Below, in pieces: positions 36,817-46,701 of a stretch of DNA of 64,000 bases. This DNA comes from Sulfitobacter sp. DFL-14. GTDB lineage: Bacteria > Pseudomonadota > Alphaproteobacteria > Rhodobacterales > Rhodobacteraceae. The notes under the pieces were generated by a model. It was not told the DNA's origin and did not search any database. It worked only from the letters and a program-made list of their open reading frames with translations. A program made the translations under genes and the position numbers. The first letter of the stretch is position 1; every line of letters starts with the position of its first letter. The DNA is taken from contig NZ_QBFD01000001.1 of NCBI RefSeq assembly GCF_003335585.1, positions 40,508 through 104,507 of the forward strand, read 5' to 3'.

Positions 36817-38673
36817 TCAACCGAACAGGCGTTGGCCAATCCGTTGCAGAAGGTTTGGTGCGGCGGGGGCAAGCCCCCGTTCACGGGCCCGCAGCGCGCG
36901 CATGCCCCGGATGTCCGACACTGTCTTGCCGTCTTCGAACTGCAAACGATAGAGGTTTGCATAGATCCCGCCGCGCGCCAGCAACTCCTCATGGGTGCCT
37001 TCATCCATCACCTGGCCCCGGTCCATCACGATGATGCGGTCGGCGCTGCGGATGGTGGCAAGCCGGTGGGCGATCACAATGGTGGTGCGCCCGGCCGAAA
37101 GCCGGTCCAGCGCGTCCTGCACCACCTGTTCAGACTGCGCATCCAATGCGCTTGTCGCTTCGTCCAGCAGCAGGATCGGCGTGTCGCGCAGCAGCGCACG
37201 GGCGATCACCACCCTTTGCCGTTGCCCCCCCGACAGCGCAGAGCCGCGCGGCCCCACCTTAGTATCCAGCCCGTGCTCAAGCTTGGGCAGGAAATCGGCC
37301 ACATGGGCCGCTTTCAGTACCTCCTGCAGGCGCGCCTCGCTGACATCCGTCCGGCCCAGCACGATGTTCTCGCGCAGGGTCTCGTCAAACAGCAGCGCTT
37401 CCTGCGTCACAACAGAGAAGAGACCGCGCAGGTCCGCCAGCGTCAGGTCCTTGACCGAGGTGCCACCGATGGTGACTTCGCCCGCCTGCGGGTCGATGAG
37501 CCGGGTCAGCACGTTGAAAATCGTCGACTTCCCGGCACCCGAAGCCCCGACAAGCGCCGTTGTCTCGCCTTCCTTCGCGGTCAGGGTCAATCCGTCCAGC
37601 ACCCTGGCCTCGCCAAAGGACAGGGTCACATCCTTCAACTTGATATCGGTGCCGGGCAGCGGCAGTGCCTTGGGGTGCTGCGGGTTGCTCTGGGGCGCGG
37701 GGGCATCCAGTAGCTCCTTTAGCCGCTCCAGCGCCGCTGCCGCCGTCTGCCACAGCCCGCTGACCCCGCCCAGCCGCCGCAGGGGACTGAAGGTAAAGCC
37801 CATGGCGGTGAAAAACGTCATGAACTGGCCGATTGTCTTGTCGCCCGAAATGATCTGGCTGCCGCCATAAAGGATCACAGCCATGAAGCCGATGCCGGAC
37901 ATGATGTCGATCATCCCCGGTATCGCGGAATTGCCAAAGGCGGCGCGGACTTCGGTGGTGATGAACCTGCGTGTCAGGTCGCGGTATTGCCGCGACTGGT
38001 ATTCTTCCAGCGCATTCAGCTTGATCTGGACGATGCCGTGAAACACTTCGTCCAGCCGGGTTGCCAGATGCGCGCCCAGATCACGCGCTTCGCGGGCACG
38101 GCGGCGCACAAAGCGTTGGGCGGCAGCAGCGGGCAGCACCATCAGCGGCACCCCGATGCAGGCCAGGAACGCCCAGACCGGATCAATCGAGATCGCCACC
38201 CCCAGCAGCACCAGCAGGCCGATGGCATCGCGGCCGGCACCCGTGATGACCGCGCGCCAGACATCGCCCACGGCATTCACGTCCGATTGCACCCGCTGGA
38301 TCAGGAAACCGGGGGGATGCGACTGATGAAACGCGCCATCCTGGACCATCAGCTTGTCCAGCAGTTCGATGCGCATATCGGCGGCGGTGCGCTGCGCGAT
38401 GCGGGTCAGCAATACCTTCTGGATCACCCCGGCAATGGCGCGCATCGCAAAGATGCCGACCAGCACCAGCCCGACCCATTTGAGCGCGCTGCGGTCCCCG
38501 GCGACAAAGACAGTGTCGAACATCGGTTCCATCAGCCGTGCCAAAGCACCCAGCGTGCTGCCCTCGATCCCCATGAAGATCATGGCGACGATCATCAGCT
38601 TGGTGTGTTTCTTCAGGTAATCCCGCCAAAGCCAGCGCAACAGCTCGCCCGACGTGTAGGTCTGATCGTTCAT
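36817..38673 (-). CDS. ABC exporter with fused permease and ATPase (MsbA type)
   Basis: 618-aa half-transporter expected to work as a homodimer in the inner membrane. About six membrane helices occupy residues 20-320. The ATPase domain contains Walker A GASGAGKST (about 377-385), signature LSGGQRQRV and Walker B ILLLDEATSALDAQSEQ. Resemblance to lipid A exporters is general; lipid or drug substrates are both possible. It lies alone, divergent from the aminotransferase gene. Confidence 0.88.
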   Translation of the reverse strand: MNDQTYTSGELLRWLWRDYLKKHTKLMIVAMIFMGIEGSTLGALARLMEPMFDTVFVAGDRSALKWVGLVLVGIFAMRAIAGVIQKVLLTRIAQRTAADMRIELLDKLMVQDGAFHQSHPPGFLIQRVQSDVNAVGDVWRAVITGAGRDAIGLLVLLGVAISIDPVWAFLACIGVPLMVLPAAAAQRFVRRRAREARDLGAHLATRLDEVFHGIVQIKLNALEEYQSRQYRDLTRRFITTEVRAAFGNSAIPGMIDIMSGIGFMAVILYGGSQIISGDKTIGQFMTFFTAMGFTFSPLRRLGGVSGLWQTAAAALERLKELLDAPAPQSNPQHPKALPLPGTDIKLKDVTLSFGEARVLDGLTLTAKEGETTALVGASGAGKSTIFNVLTRLIDPQAGEVTIGGTSVKDLTLADLRGLFSVVTQEALLFDETLRENIVLGRTDVSEARLQEVLKAAHVADFLPKLEHGLDTKVGPRGSALSGGQRQRVVIARALLRDTPILLLDEATSALDAQSEQVVQDALDRLSAGRTTIVIAHRLATIRSADRIIVMDRGQVMDEGTHEELLARGGIYANLYRLQFEDGKTVSDIRGMRALRARERGLAPAAPNLLQRIGQRLFG

Positions 38674-38815
38674 ATCGACGTGGACGCTCCTTTGGGGCGG
38701 TCTGCAGACCTATCTACGCAACCCATGGGGACAGGGCAAGGCAGGTGACATATTGACGCCGGATCAAGGGGGCGTAGTGTCGGCCCGATCATAGCTCCCA
38801 CAACAAGGCATACCC

Positions 38816-40024
38816 ATGGCAAAGACTCCGAAACTGGCGCAGGGGCGTCCTTATCTTGCGATTCCCGGACCTTCGGTCATGCCCGACGCGGTGCTGCGCG
38901 CCATGCACCGGGCCGCGCCCAATATCTATGCCGGTGAGCTGACAGAGATGATGCCCGGGCTGGTCACTGACCTGAAACGGGTCGCGCGGACGGATCATCA
39001 CGTGGCCATGTACATCGGCAACGGCCATGCGGCCTGGGAAGCCTCCCTCTCCAATGTGCTTCAGCCCGGCGACAAGGTTCTGGTCCCCGCCACCGGGCGG
39101 TTCGGGCTGGGTTGGGGGCAGATGGCCAGAAGCCTCGGGCTGGAGGTGGATATCATCGACTTCGGCAGGCAATCCCCGATGGACATGGACCGCATCGCCG
39201 AGGCGCTGAAGGCCGATACGGGCCATCAGATCAAGGCGGTGCTGGCCGTGCATGTGGATACGGCAACCTCCATCCGCAACAACATCGCGGCCCTGCGCGC
39301 GGTGCTGGACGATGTGAACCATCCCGCGCTGCTGATGGCCGATTGCATCGCCTCGCTGGGCTGTGACGTCTTCGAGATGGACGCCTGGGGCGTGGATGTC
39401 ATGGTGACGGGCTGCCAGAAGGGCCTGATGGTGCCGCCGGGCATGGCCTTTGTCTTTTTCAATGACCGGGCAGAGGCGGCGCGCGCCAGATTGCCCCGCG
39501 TCAGCTGGTACTGGGACTGGAGCCCGCGCGCCCACCCGGAGGAGTTCTTTCAATACCACGGGGGCACCGCCCCCACCCATCATCTTTATGGTCTGCGCAC
39601 TGCCCTCACCATGATCCACGACGAGGGGATCGAACAGGTCTGGGCGCGCCATCTGTTGCTGGCCCGTGCGGTCTGGGCCGCCTGCGAGGCCTGGTCCGCG
39701 GCCAGCACCTTCGGGATGAATGTCGCCGATCCGGCCAACCGCAGCTGCGCGGTGACCGCCCTGCGCCTGCAAAGCCCGCATGCCACCGAATTGCGCAACT
39801 GGGTCGAACAGGAGCTGGGCCTGACCCTTGGCATCGGGCTTGGGATGGCCGAACCGGGCGATCCGGCGCGCGACGGATTTTTCCGGCTGGGGCACATGGG
39901 CCATACCAACGGCCATATGATCATGGGCCTTCTGGGCGGGATCGAGGCCGGCATGCGCGCAATGAAGATCGAACACGGCCCCGGCGCGCTGGAGGCGGCA
40001 GCAGATGTGATTGCAGGCGCCTAA
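38816..40024 (+). CDS. class V aminotransferase (alanine/serine-glyoxylate type)
   Basis: 402-aa PLP enzyme. IPGPSVMPDAVLRAMHRAAPNIYAGE is the family opening. The Schiff-base lysine is in VMVTGCQKGLMVPPGMAF (about 197-214) and FFRLGHMGH near the C-terminus completes the active site. Glyoxylate-dependent deamination of serine or alanine is the likely reaction, but no serine-cycle genes flank it. The stop overlaps the convergent rpiB stop by four bases. Confidence 0.85.
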   Translation: MAKTPKLAQGRPYLAIPGPSVMPDAVLRAMHRAAPNIYAGELTEMMPGLVTDLKRVARTDHHVAMYIGNGHAAWEASLSNVLQPGDKVLVPATGRFGLGWGQMARSLGLEVDIIDFGRQSPMDMDRIAEALKADTGHQIKAVLAVHVDTATSIRNNIAALRAVLDDVNHPALLMADCIASLGCDVFEMDAWGVDVMVTGCQKGLMVPPGMAFVFFNDRAEAARARLPRVSWYWDWSPRAHPEEFFQYHGGTAPTHHLYGLRTALTMIHDEGIEQVWARHLLLARAVWAACEAWSAASTFGMNVADPANRSCAVTALRLQSPHATELRNWVEQELGLTLGIGLGMAEPGDPARDGFFRLGHMGHTNGHMIMGLLGGIEAGMRAMKIEHGPGALEAAADVIAGA

Positions 40025-40470
40025 CCTTCCAGCGCCATGATCATGTCGACCCTTGTGGCATGGCGTCCGCCTTCGAAGGCGGTGTCGAGAAACGCATCGA
40101 CAATGTCGAGCGCGACGCCATCGCCGATCACCCGCGCCCCCAGGGCCAGCATGTTGGCATCGTTATGCGCGCGGATCATCCGGGCCGAGAAGACGTCAGA
40201 ACAGACGCCGCAACGAATCCCTGAAACCTTGTTCGCGGCCATCATGATCCCCTGGCCGGTGCCGCAAAGCACGATCCCCAGCGCGCAATCGCCTGATGTC
40301 ACATGCCGCGCGGCGGCGGCACCGTGGTCGGGGTAATGCGTGCTCTCGGGTGTCTCGGGGCCGATGTCGACCACCTCATGGCCACGTGATGTGACATGGG
40401 CGGCAACGGCGCGGCGCAGGTTGATGGCGGCATGATCGCTGGAAAGCACAATGCGGAGGCTGGAGGACAT
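40021..40470 (-). CDS. rpiB: ribose-5-phosphate isomerase B
   Basis: 149-aa isomerase of the RpiB/LacAB family. It shows SSDHAAINLR (9-18), catalytic Cys in GIVLCGTGQGIMMAANK (about 65-81) and the SARMIRAHNDANMLALGARV block. It interconverts ribose-5-phosphate and ribulose-5-phosphate. It leads a minus-strand group after hisC and the small membrane protein. Confidence 0.93.
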   Translation of the reverse strand: MSSSLRIVLSSDHAAINLRRAVAAHVTSRGHEVVDIGPETPESTHYPDHGAAAARHVTSGDCALGIVLCGTGQGIMMAANKVSGIRCGVCSDVFSARMIRAHNDANMLALGARVIGDGVALDIVDAFLDTAFEGGRHATRVDMIMALEG

Positions 40471-40520
40471 GGGGCAGGCCTTTCGAAAGGGTGTCTGGAG
40501 CGCGGTGGCCGCGCGCGCCC

Positions 40521-40703
40521 CTATTGCCGTGTCGCGGCGATGCGATCAATCACCTTGTTCACCACCCAGCCCAGAACCGCTGCCGCGATCAGACCCCAGA
40601 TTGCCCAGATCGCCATCAGCACCCATGCCAGATTGACGCCGAACATCACGATGCAGGCCTGAGTGTAGTTCGGGGCAGCGGGACGGTCATGGGGCTCGCG
40701 CAT
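40521..40703 (-). CDS. small two-helix membrane protein
   Basis: 60-aa protein. A short polar N-terminus (PAAPNYTQA) is followed by two hydrophobic helices (IVMFGVNLAWVLMAIWAIW and LIAAAVLGWVVNKVI) and a basic tail. Similar short proteins with PNYT...VNL..I occur next to hisC in Rhodobacteraceae. It lies between hisC and rpiB on the same strand. Function unknown. Confidence 0.72.
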   Translation of the reverse strand: MREPHDRPAAPNYTQACIVMFGVNLAWVLMAIWAIWGLIAAAVLGWVVNKVIDRIAATRQ

Positions 40704-40754
40704 CGGTCTCTCGCAGCTTGATCGTGATCAAGTATATAGGCCGATTGTGCCGAG

Positions 40755-41858
40755 TCAGCCCTTTTCTGCATCCGCCAGCGCGCCCGGCAACGCTGCGGCA
40801 AAGGCATCGAGATCCGCAGGCGTGCCGCAGCTGATGCGAATACAGCGGTTCTGCGGCGCTGCAAAGGGCATGCGCACAAAGATGCCGCGTGCGACCAGAC
40901 CGTCCAGCACAGCCTTGGCATAGGCGTGATCCCGACCGCAGTCTATGGTAACGAAGTTCGCCGCCGAAGGCAGCGGTGCCAGCCCGTGCTGGCCTGCGAT
41001 CTGCGCGATCCGGTCACGGGCCGCGGCGATTTCGGCCTGCACATGGGCCAGCCAGTCCAGATCCTCCAGTGCCGCCAGCGCACCGGCCTGCGCCGCGCGG
41101 TTCATGCCGAAATGGTTGCGGACCTTGTGGAAGGCGGTGATCAGTTCAGGCGCCCCGAGCGCGTAGCCCACCCTCGCGCCTGCCAGCCCGTAAGCCTTTG
41201 AAAAGGTGCGCATACGGATGACGCGCGGATCGTCAAAAGGCAGCGGCAGCGCGGTGCCTTCGGGTGCTGTCTCCACATAGGCTTCGTCCAGGACCAGCAG
41301 CGTGCCCTCGGGCAGATTGCTCATCGCGGCGGCAATATCGGCGCCCCGGTGCCAGCTGCCCATCGGATTGTCCGGATTGGCCATGTAAACCAGCTTGGCG
41401 TCCACTTCCGCCGCCCTGGCGAAAAGGCTTTCCGGGTCTTCGCCATCCGCGACGTAAGGCACCTTGTGCAACGCGCCACCAAAACCCGCGACATGGTAGT
41501 TGAAGGTCGGATAGGCGCCGTCCGAGGTGACAACCGCATCCCCGGGTGCCACGAAAAGCCGCACGAGATAGCTCAGCAGCCCGTCGATGCCTTCGCCCAC
41601 CACGATATTCTCCATCGTCGTGCCATGGTGCCGGGCCAGGGCCGCCCGCAGATCGTGGCTTTCGGGATCGCCATACATCCAATGGCCGGTTTCAGCCATG
41701 GCCGAAAGGGCGCGGGGCGAGGGGCCAAAGACGTTCTCGTTCGCGCCCAGCCGGGCGGTGAAGGGGCGTTTTTGCGCACGTTCCTGGGTTTCGGGCCCGA
41801 CAAAGGGGACAGAGGCGGGCAGGGAATGTGCAAGCGGGGTGAGGCGATGGTTTGTCAT
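40755..41858 (-). CDS. hisC: histidinol-phosphate aminotransferase-like enzyme
   Basis: 367-aa fold type I PLP aminotransferase. LGANENVFGPSPRA opens the domain, VYMANPDNPMGSWH contains the PLP-binding Asn, LVLDEAYVE the Asp, and RTFSKAYGLAGARVGYALG the Schiff-base lysine. FVRMPFAAPQNRCIRISCGTPADLDAF ends it. Roseobacters often have more than one HisC-like paralogue, and no other his gene is adjacent, so the in vivo substrate could be another amino donor. Confidence 0.82.
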   Translation of the reverse strand: MTNHRLTPLAHSLPASVPFVGPETQERAQKRPFTARLGANENVFGPSPRALSAMAETGHWMYGDPESHDLRAALARHHGTTMENIVVGEGIDGLLSYLVRLFVAPGDAVVTSDGAYPTFNYHVAGFGGALHKVPYVADGEDPESLFARAAEVDAKLVYMANPDNPMGSWHRGADIAAAMSNLPEGTLLVLDEAYVETAPEGTALPLPFDDPRVIRMRTFSKAYGLAGARVGYALGAPELITAFHKVRNHFGMNRAAQAGALAALEDLDWLAHVQAEIAAARDRIAQIAGQHGLAPLPSAANFVTIDCGRDHAYAKAVLDGLVARGIFVRMPFAAPQNRCIRISCGTPADLDAFAAALPGALADAEKG

Positions 41859-41992
41859 GCGGTTTGATAGGCCCGGTCGGCGCGCCGGGCAAGGGGGTGC
41901 GCGCTGCAGCCCTGCTCCGGAGTGCCGCAGCGTTGGGCTGGCGTGGTGGCGCGGCTTGCGCTCTACTGACCGAAACCCTGCAGGAGGATGCC

Positions 41993-42781
41993 ATGAGCCG
42001 CGTTTCGATCACCTATGAAAATCACATCGCCTTTGTCCGCCTGACCCGGTCGGACAAGATGAACGCCGTGGATCAGGAGATGATCGACGCGGTGATCGCC
42101 GCCGGGAACGAGGTCGCGGCATCGGAGGCGCGCTGTGTCGTGCTTTCTGGCGAGGGCAAGGCTTTCTGCGCCGGGATCGACATTTCGGGCCTGTCCGGCA
42201 TGATCGGGAAGGACCCGGCGGAACTGCTGATGCCGCGCACCCATGGCAACGGCACCACGAACCAGTGGCAGGAGGTCGCGTTGGTCTGGTCCCGCATGGA
42301 GATCCCCGTGATCGCCGCCATCCACGGCGTCTGCTTTGGCGCGGGCATGCAGCTGGCGCTGGGGGCGGACATCAGGATTGCGGCACCGGATGCGAAATTC
42401 GCGGTGATGGAGATGAAATGGGGCATCGTGCCGGACATGGGCGGCATGGTTCTGCTGCCGAAACTGGTGCGCAGCGACGTGCTGCGGCGGTTGACCTATA
42501 CGGCGGAGCCGATCGGCACCGCACAGGCCGAACGCTGGGGTCTGGTGACCGAGGTGGCCGAGGACCCGCTGGCGGCGGCAACGGCGCTGGCAGAGGTCAT
42601 CGCAGGCAAGAGCCCCTCGGCCATTCGCGCGGCCAAGCGGTTGATTTCACTGGCGGAGGTTGCGGGGGAGGCGGCGGTTCTGGAGGCGGAATCGCGCGAG
42701 CAGGCCGAACTGCTGGGCAAGCCGCACCAGATGGAGGTGGTCGCGGCCGAATTCGGGAAACGCCCCGCTGTTTTCAAGTAG
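41993..42781 (+). CDS. enoyl-CoA hydratase/isomerase family protein
   Basis: 262-aa crotonase-fold enzyme. CVVLSGEGKAFCAGIDI (about 44-60) supplies the first oxyanion-hole peptide and IHGVCFGAGMQLALGADIRIA the second. The ATG at 41993 is preceded by AGGAGG; the 47-codon upstream frame is not conserved. It diverges from hisC. The chain-length or aromatic substrate is unknown. Confidence 0.87.
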   Translation: MSRVSITYENHIAFVRLTRSDKMNAVDQEMIDAVIAAGNEVAASEARCVVLSGEGKAFCAGIDISGLSGMIGKDPAELLMPRTHGNGTTNQWQEVALVWSRMEIPVIAAIHGVCFGAGMQLALGADIRIAAPDAKFAVMEMKWGIVPDMGGMVLLPKLVRSDVLRRLTYTAEPIGTAQAERWGLVTEVAEDPLAAATALAEVIAGKSPSAIRAAKRLISLAEVAGEAAVLEAESREQAELLGKPHQMEVVAAEFGKRPAVFK

Positions 42782-42803
42782 CCGCGGCACCGGAAACATG
42801 AAA

Positions 42804-42827
42804 CGCGCGCCAGGGCGATGGCGCGCG
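42804..42827. terminator. bidirectional hairpin between the hydratase and valS
   Basis: Perfect 9-bp stem CGCGCGCCA/TGGCGCGCG with a 6-nt loop between convergent stops. It is followed by GTATTTGCCGGAACAATGAAAG (42833-42854), similar to the sequence after the lysC leader hairpins. Confidence 0.6.
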
Positions 42828-42860
42828 CATGTGTATTTGCCGGAACAATGAAAGAGGGGG

Positions 42861-45800
42861 TCAGCCCATTTCCGCCAACCGGTCCAGGGCGGCCTGAAGC
42901 TGGTCTGCCTCTTCCTGCCGGGCGTCCAGGTTGGCCTGGGCTTCGGCAACGACCTCTTCGGGGGCGGAGGCGGCGAACTTGGGATTGTTCAGGCGTCCCT
43001 TTAGCCCGCCGATTTCCTTGGCCAGCTTGTCCAGCGACTTTTGCAGGCGAGCCTTTTCTGCCGCGATGTCGATGATCCCCTCAAGCGGCAAGCCAAGCGT
43101 TGCGGCGCGCGCCGGGATGGAGGCGGTGCCCTTTGGGAAGACCTCGACTTGTTCAAGTTTTTCGACGCCGGCGCGCCGCGCGATCAGATCCTGGTTGCGC
43201 TCCCATGCCAGCAGGCCCGCCGCGTCGATTTCCGTATAGACCATCGGCACCTTCAGGCTGCCGGGCACGCCCATGGACACCCGCGCCGAGCGGATGTTCT
43301 GGATCAGCGAGATCACCCAGTTCAGCTCCTCGTCGGCCTGCGCGTCCACCATCTCGGCGGCGGTATAGGTCGGCCACTCCGCGTGCACCAGCATGCCGGG
43401 GCGGTCCTTCTGGCCCCAGAGTTCCTCGGTGATGAAGGGCATGATCGGGTGCAGCAGGATCAGGCACTGGTCCAGCGCCCAGCCATAGGTTGCGCGTGTC
43501 TCAGTGATGGCTGCCGCGTCGTCGCCGTCGAAGATCGGCTTGGTGAATTCCAGATACCAGTCGCAGAAGGTGCCCCAGACAAAGGCATAAAGCGTGTTGG
43601 CCGCGTCGTTGAACCGGTACTGCGCCAGCGCCGCATCGACAGCCTCGCGGGTCTTGGCGATCTCGCCCTTGATCCATTTGTTCACGGTCAGCGTGGTGTC
43701 GGGGGGCGTGTCGCTGTGCGGCACCGCCAGCACGCCGTTACGCTCGGCAAAGGCCGTTGCGTTCCAGATCTTGTTGCCGAACTTGCGATAGCCGTCGATG
43801 CGTGCGGTGCTCAGCTTCAGGTCGCGCCCCATGGCGGCCATGGAGGTCAGCGTGAAGCGCACCGCGTCGGCGCCGTATTCGTCAATCAGCTCCAGCGGGT
43901 CGAGCACATTGCCGAGCGATTTCGACATCTTCTTGCCCTTCTCGTCGCGCACCAGCGCGTGGACATAGACGGTGTCGAAGGGCCGCTGGCCGACCACGGC
44001 GTATTGCATCATCATCATCCGGGCGACCCAGAAAAAGATGATGTCGAAGCCGGTGATCAGGACGGAGGTGGGGAAGTATTTCTGCAGCTCGGGCGTCTCC
44101 TCGGGCCAGCCGAGGGTGCCGATGGGCCAGAGGCCAGAGGAGAACCAGGTGTCGAGGACGTCGGGGTCGCGGGTGAGGTGGAAGCATGTTTCTTCTATCC
44201 TTGCGCGTTCTTCTTGGTTCGCCTTAAGATAGATTGCCAATTCTGCGGCGGCAGAGTCCGAATGTTCATCTTCGCCGGTTTCGAAGCGTCGGTCATGTAG
44301 CCGTATTGCTTGTTCATAAGCCTCGGCCTCGGTGGACGCGCAGTAGTGGGTATTTGCCCAACTGTCATACCAAACCGGTATCTGATGCCCCCACCAAAGT
44401 TGTCGCGAAATGCACCAGGGTTCGATGTTTTCCAGCCAGTGGAAATAGACCTTCTTGTCCTGCTCGGGCAGGATTTCGACCTCACCCGAACGCACGGCGT
44501 CAATCGCGGGGCCGACGATCTTTTTGGTGTCCACGAACCATTGATCCGTCAGCATCGGCTCGATCACGACCTTGGAGCGGTCGCCGAAGGGCTGCATGAT
44601 CTTCTTGGCCTCGACCAGCGGAATGTCGTCGGTGGCAGAGCAGACCCGCCCGTCGCTGTCGTCGATGGGGCCGGGGATCATCACGGCAAGGCCCTCGGCG
44701 GTGATGTCCGCGACCACGCGCTTGCGGGCCTCAAAACGGTCCAACCCGCGATAGGCTTCCGGCACGAGATTCATGGCGGCGATGTCAGCCTCGGTGAACT
44801 CGGCCTGCCCATTGGCGATGGCCTGGGCGATGGCGGCCTCCTCGGCATAGGGCTTGCCATCGGCGCGCATCGCGCCTTTCGTGTCCATCAGGTTGTACAT
44901 CGGGATGCCGCCGCGTTTGGCGACTTCGTAGTCGTTGAAGTCATGGGCACCGGTGATCTTGACCGCGCCCGAGCCGAAATTCTTGTCGGGATATTCGTCG
45001 GTGATGATCGGGATCAGGCGGCGATGCTCCTTGGGACCAACAGGGATTTCGCAGAGTTTTCCGACAATTGGCGCGTAACGTTCATCCGATGGATGAACCG
45101 CCACCGCGCCGTCACCCAGCATGGTTTCGGGGCGCGTGGTGGCGATGGAGATATAGTCGCGCTCTTCCTCGAAGAGGACATTCCCGTCCTCGTCCTTTTC
45201 CACATAGGTATAGGTGGCGCCGCCCGCGAGCGGGTATTTGAAGTGCCACATGTGGCCGTCGACTTCGATGTTCTCGACTTCGAGATCGGATATCGCGGTT
45301 TCGAAATGCGGGTCCCAGTTCACCAGCCGCTTGCCGCGGTAGATCAGGCCCTTGTTGTACATGTCCACGAAGACCTTGATGACCGCATCGTGGAAATTGC
45401 CCTCTTCGCCCTCGGGGGCGTTGGGGGCGCCGGACATGGTGAAGGCGTTGCGCGACCAGTCGCAGGAGGCACCGAGCCGCTTGAGCTGTTCGATGATCGT
45501 GCCGCCGGATTCGGATTTCCATTCCCAGACCTTGTGCAGAAACGCTTCGCGCCCCATTTCCCGGCGCGAGGGTTGCTGGGTCTCGGCCAGCTTGCGTTCA
45601 ACGACCATCTGGGTGGCGATGCCCGCATGGTCCTGCCCCGGCTGCCAGAGCGTGTCATGCCCGCGCATCCGGTGCCAGCGGATCAGAATGTCCTGTAGCG
45701 TGTTGTTGAAGGCATGGCCCATGTGCAGCACGCCGGTGACATTGGGCGGCGGGATCATGATGGAGAAGGTTTCGGCACCTTCGGGGGCATTGGCACCGGC

Positions 45801-45881
45801 CTTGAAGGCACCGGCCTTTTCCCAGGCGGCATAGAGGCGCTTTTCGGCGTCCTGGGCGTTGAATGTCTTGTCGAGGGCCAT
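42861..45881 (-). CDS. valS: valyl-tRNA synthetase
   Basis: 1006-aa class I synthetase that charges and edits tRNA-Val. The HIGH-type motif is [14 protein letters not shown] (about 43-56), the CP1 editing domain follows, and [12 protein letters not shown] holds the KMSKS loop. The C-terminal coiled coil ends in [10 protein letters not shown]. It is larger than many bacterial ValS. An extra acidic segment at about 515-565 ([24 protein letters not shown] and following), just before the conserved [13 protein letters not shown], is encoded by AT-richer DNA around 44190-44330. Confidence 0.96.
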   Translation of the reverse strand: MALDKTFNAQDAEKRLYAAWEKAGAFKAGANAPEGAETFSIMIPPPNVTGVLHMGHAFNNTLQDILIRWHRMRGHDTLWQPGQDHAGIATQMVVERKLAETQQPSRREMGREAFLHKVWEWKSESGGTIIEQLKRLGASCDWSRNAFTMSGAPNAPEGEEGNFHDAVIKVFVDMYNKGLIYRGKRLVNWDPHFETAISDLEVENIEVDGHMWHFKYPLAGGATYTYVEKDEDGNVLFEEERDYISIATTRPETMLGDGAVAVHPSDERYAPIVGKLCEIPVGPKEHRRLIPIITDEYPDKNFGSGAVKITGAHDFNDYEVAKRGGIPMYNLMDTKGAMRADGKPYAEEAAIAQAIANGQAEFTEADIAAMNLVPEAYRGLDRFEARKRVVADITAEGLAVMIPGPIDDSDGRVCSATDDIPLVEAKKIMQPFGDRSKVVIEPMLTDQWFVDTKKIVGPAIDAVRSGEVEILPEQDKKVYFHWLENIEPWCISRQLWWGHQIPVWYDSWANTHYCASTEAEAYEQAIRLHDRRFETGEDEHSDSAAAELAIYLKANQEERARIEETCFHLTRDPDVLDTWFSSGLWPIGTLGWPEETPELQKYFPTSVLITGFDIIFFWVARMMMMQYAVVGQRPFDTVYVHALVRDEKGKKMSKSLGNVLDPLELIDEYGADAVRFTLTSMAAMGRDLKLSTARIDGYRKFGNKIWNATAFAERNGVLAVPHSDTPPDTTLTVNKWIKGEIAKTREAVDAALAQYRFNDAANTLYAFVWGTFCDWYLEFTKPIFDGDDAAAITETRATYGWALDQCLILLHPIMPFITEELWGQKDRPGMLVHAEWPTYTAAEMVDAQADEELNWVISLIQNIRSARVSMGVPGSLKVPMVYTEIDAAGLLAWERNQDLIARRAGVEKLEQVEVFPKGTASIPARAATLGLPLEGIIDIAAEKARLQKSLDKLAKEIGGLKGRLNNPKFAASAPEEVVAEAQANLDARQEEADQLQAALDRLAEMG

Positions 45882-46701
45882 GCTGATCCATCCTGTCGTC
45901 GTTTGGATGCTGATCTAGCGGAGGATGCGGTGAAGGGAAAGGGTGCCGGTACGAGGCTCCCGCGCGCGGGGCGAAACGTGCCCCGATCCCGGCGGCATCA
46001 TGGGCCGGACCGATATCCTTTGTGGCACATCGGGCATCTTTGCCTCAACGGGACTGGTTTTGTTGAATCTTGCCAAGGGGCGTCGTCACTCTATATTGGT
46101 GCAAACGTCAGGCATTCCTGACCCAAACCGGGCGATGGACGCGGTGTGGGGCAAGGACCGCTATGCGGGACTTTGCTGCCGTTTGCAACGAAACGTCAAG
46201 CCGCGCATTGACGGGCCGTGGTTCGGCGATCCGACCTCAGTGACTGGCACTTTATGGCAGCCAAGCTCATTCTACATAACGATGTGGCATAACAGCAGCC
46301 AAATCGCCGTGCCAGGGGACGGCCCGGCGATGCGCGGCGGCCTGCGGCCTTGATTCCGCGCGGGGGCAGACGGAAAGGGCTCAAACCTGCCTTTTGCCGC
46401 ATCCTGCACGAAAGCCCGGTTTGCCATTCTGGGTCAGCTGATGACGTAAAGGTCAAAACCCTCTGACGTCGCGAACCGGACCGCTTCATCATGCACGGCC
46501 ATCGACGCTCCGGCCTGTACCGCCAGGCCGGATTGGGCCGGGAAGGTCAGGATTATCCTGACTTTTTGCTTCTTAATGCCCAAATACCTCTCTGTGCCCT
46601 TGGCATCTCATGCGCTGCCGGTGTTGGGGTGCGGGTTGGGCTGGACAACCCATATCTGTCCTATATCTGTTTCACCGACAGACACACCAAGGGGACCGAT
46701 C
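45882..46701. other. 820-bp intergenic region between valS and the CoxL-type gene
   Basis: Open frames here lack ribosome sites and family-like sequence. A minus-strand frame of about 49 codons from a TTG near 46588 to TGA near 46440, ending EGFDLYVIS, has reasonable codon use and may be the remnant of a gene. A plus-strand terminator at 46546-46567 has no coding gene in front of it. The promoter of the molybdenum enzyme should lie in the last 130 bases. Confidence 0.45.
46546..46567 (+). terminator. rho-independent terminator without an upstream gene
   Basis: GTCAGGA-TTA-TCCTGAC stem with 3-nt loop followed by TTTTT at 46563-46567. It is oriented for plus-strand transcripts, but no plus-strand coding gene precedes it in the gap. 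Confidence 0.7.

Noticed and set aside
38816..40024. BhcA-type aspartate-glyoxylate aminotransferase of the beta-hydroxyaspartate cycle
   Set aside because: No bhcB, bhcC, bhcD or bhcR neighbours; only general class V features can be supported.
45943..46353. 136-codon plus-strand frame in the valS upstream gap
   Set aside because: No ribosome site, odd composition and no family-like segments. It ends well before the plus-strand terminator and overlaps the valS promoter region.
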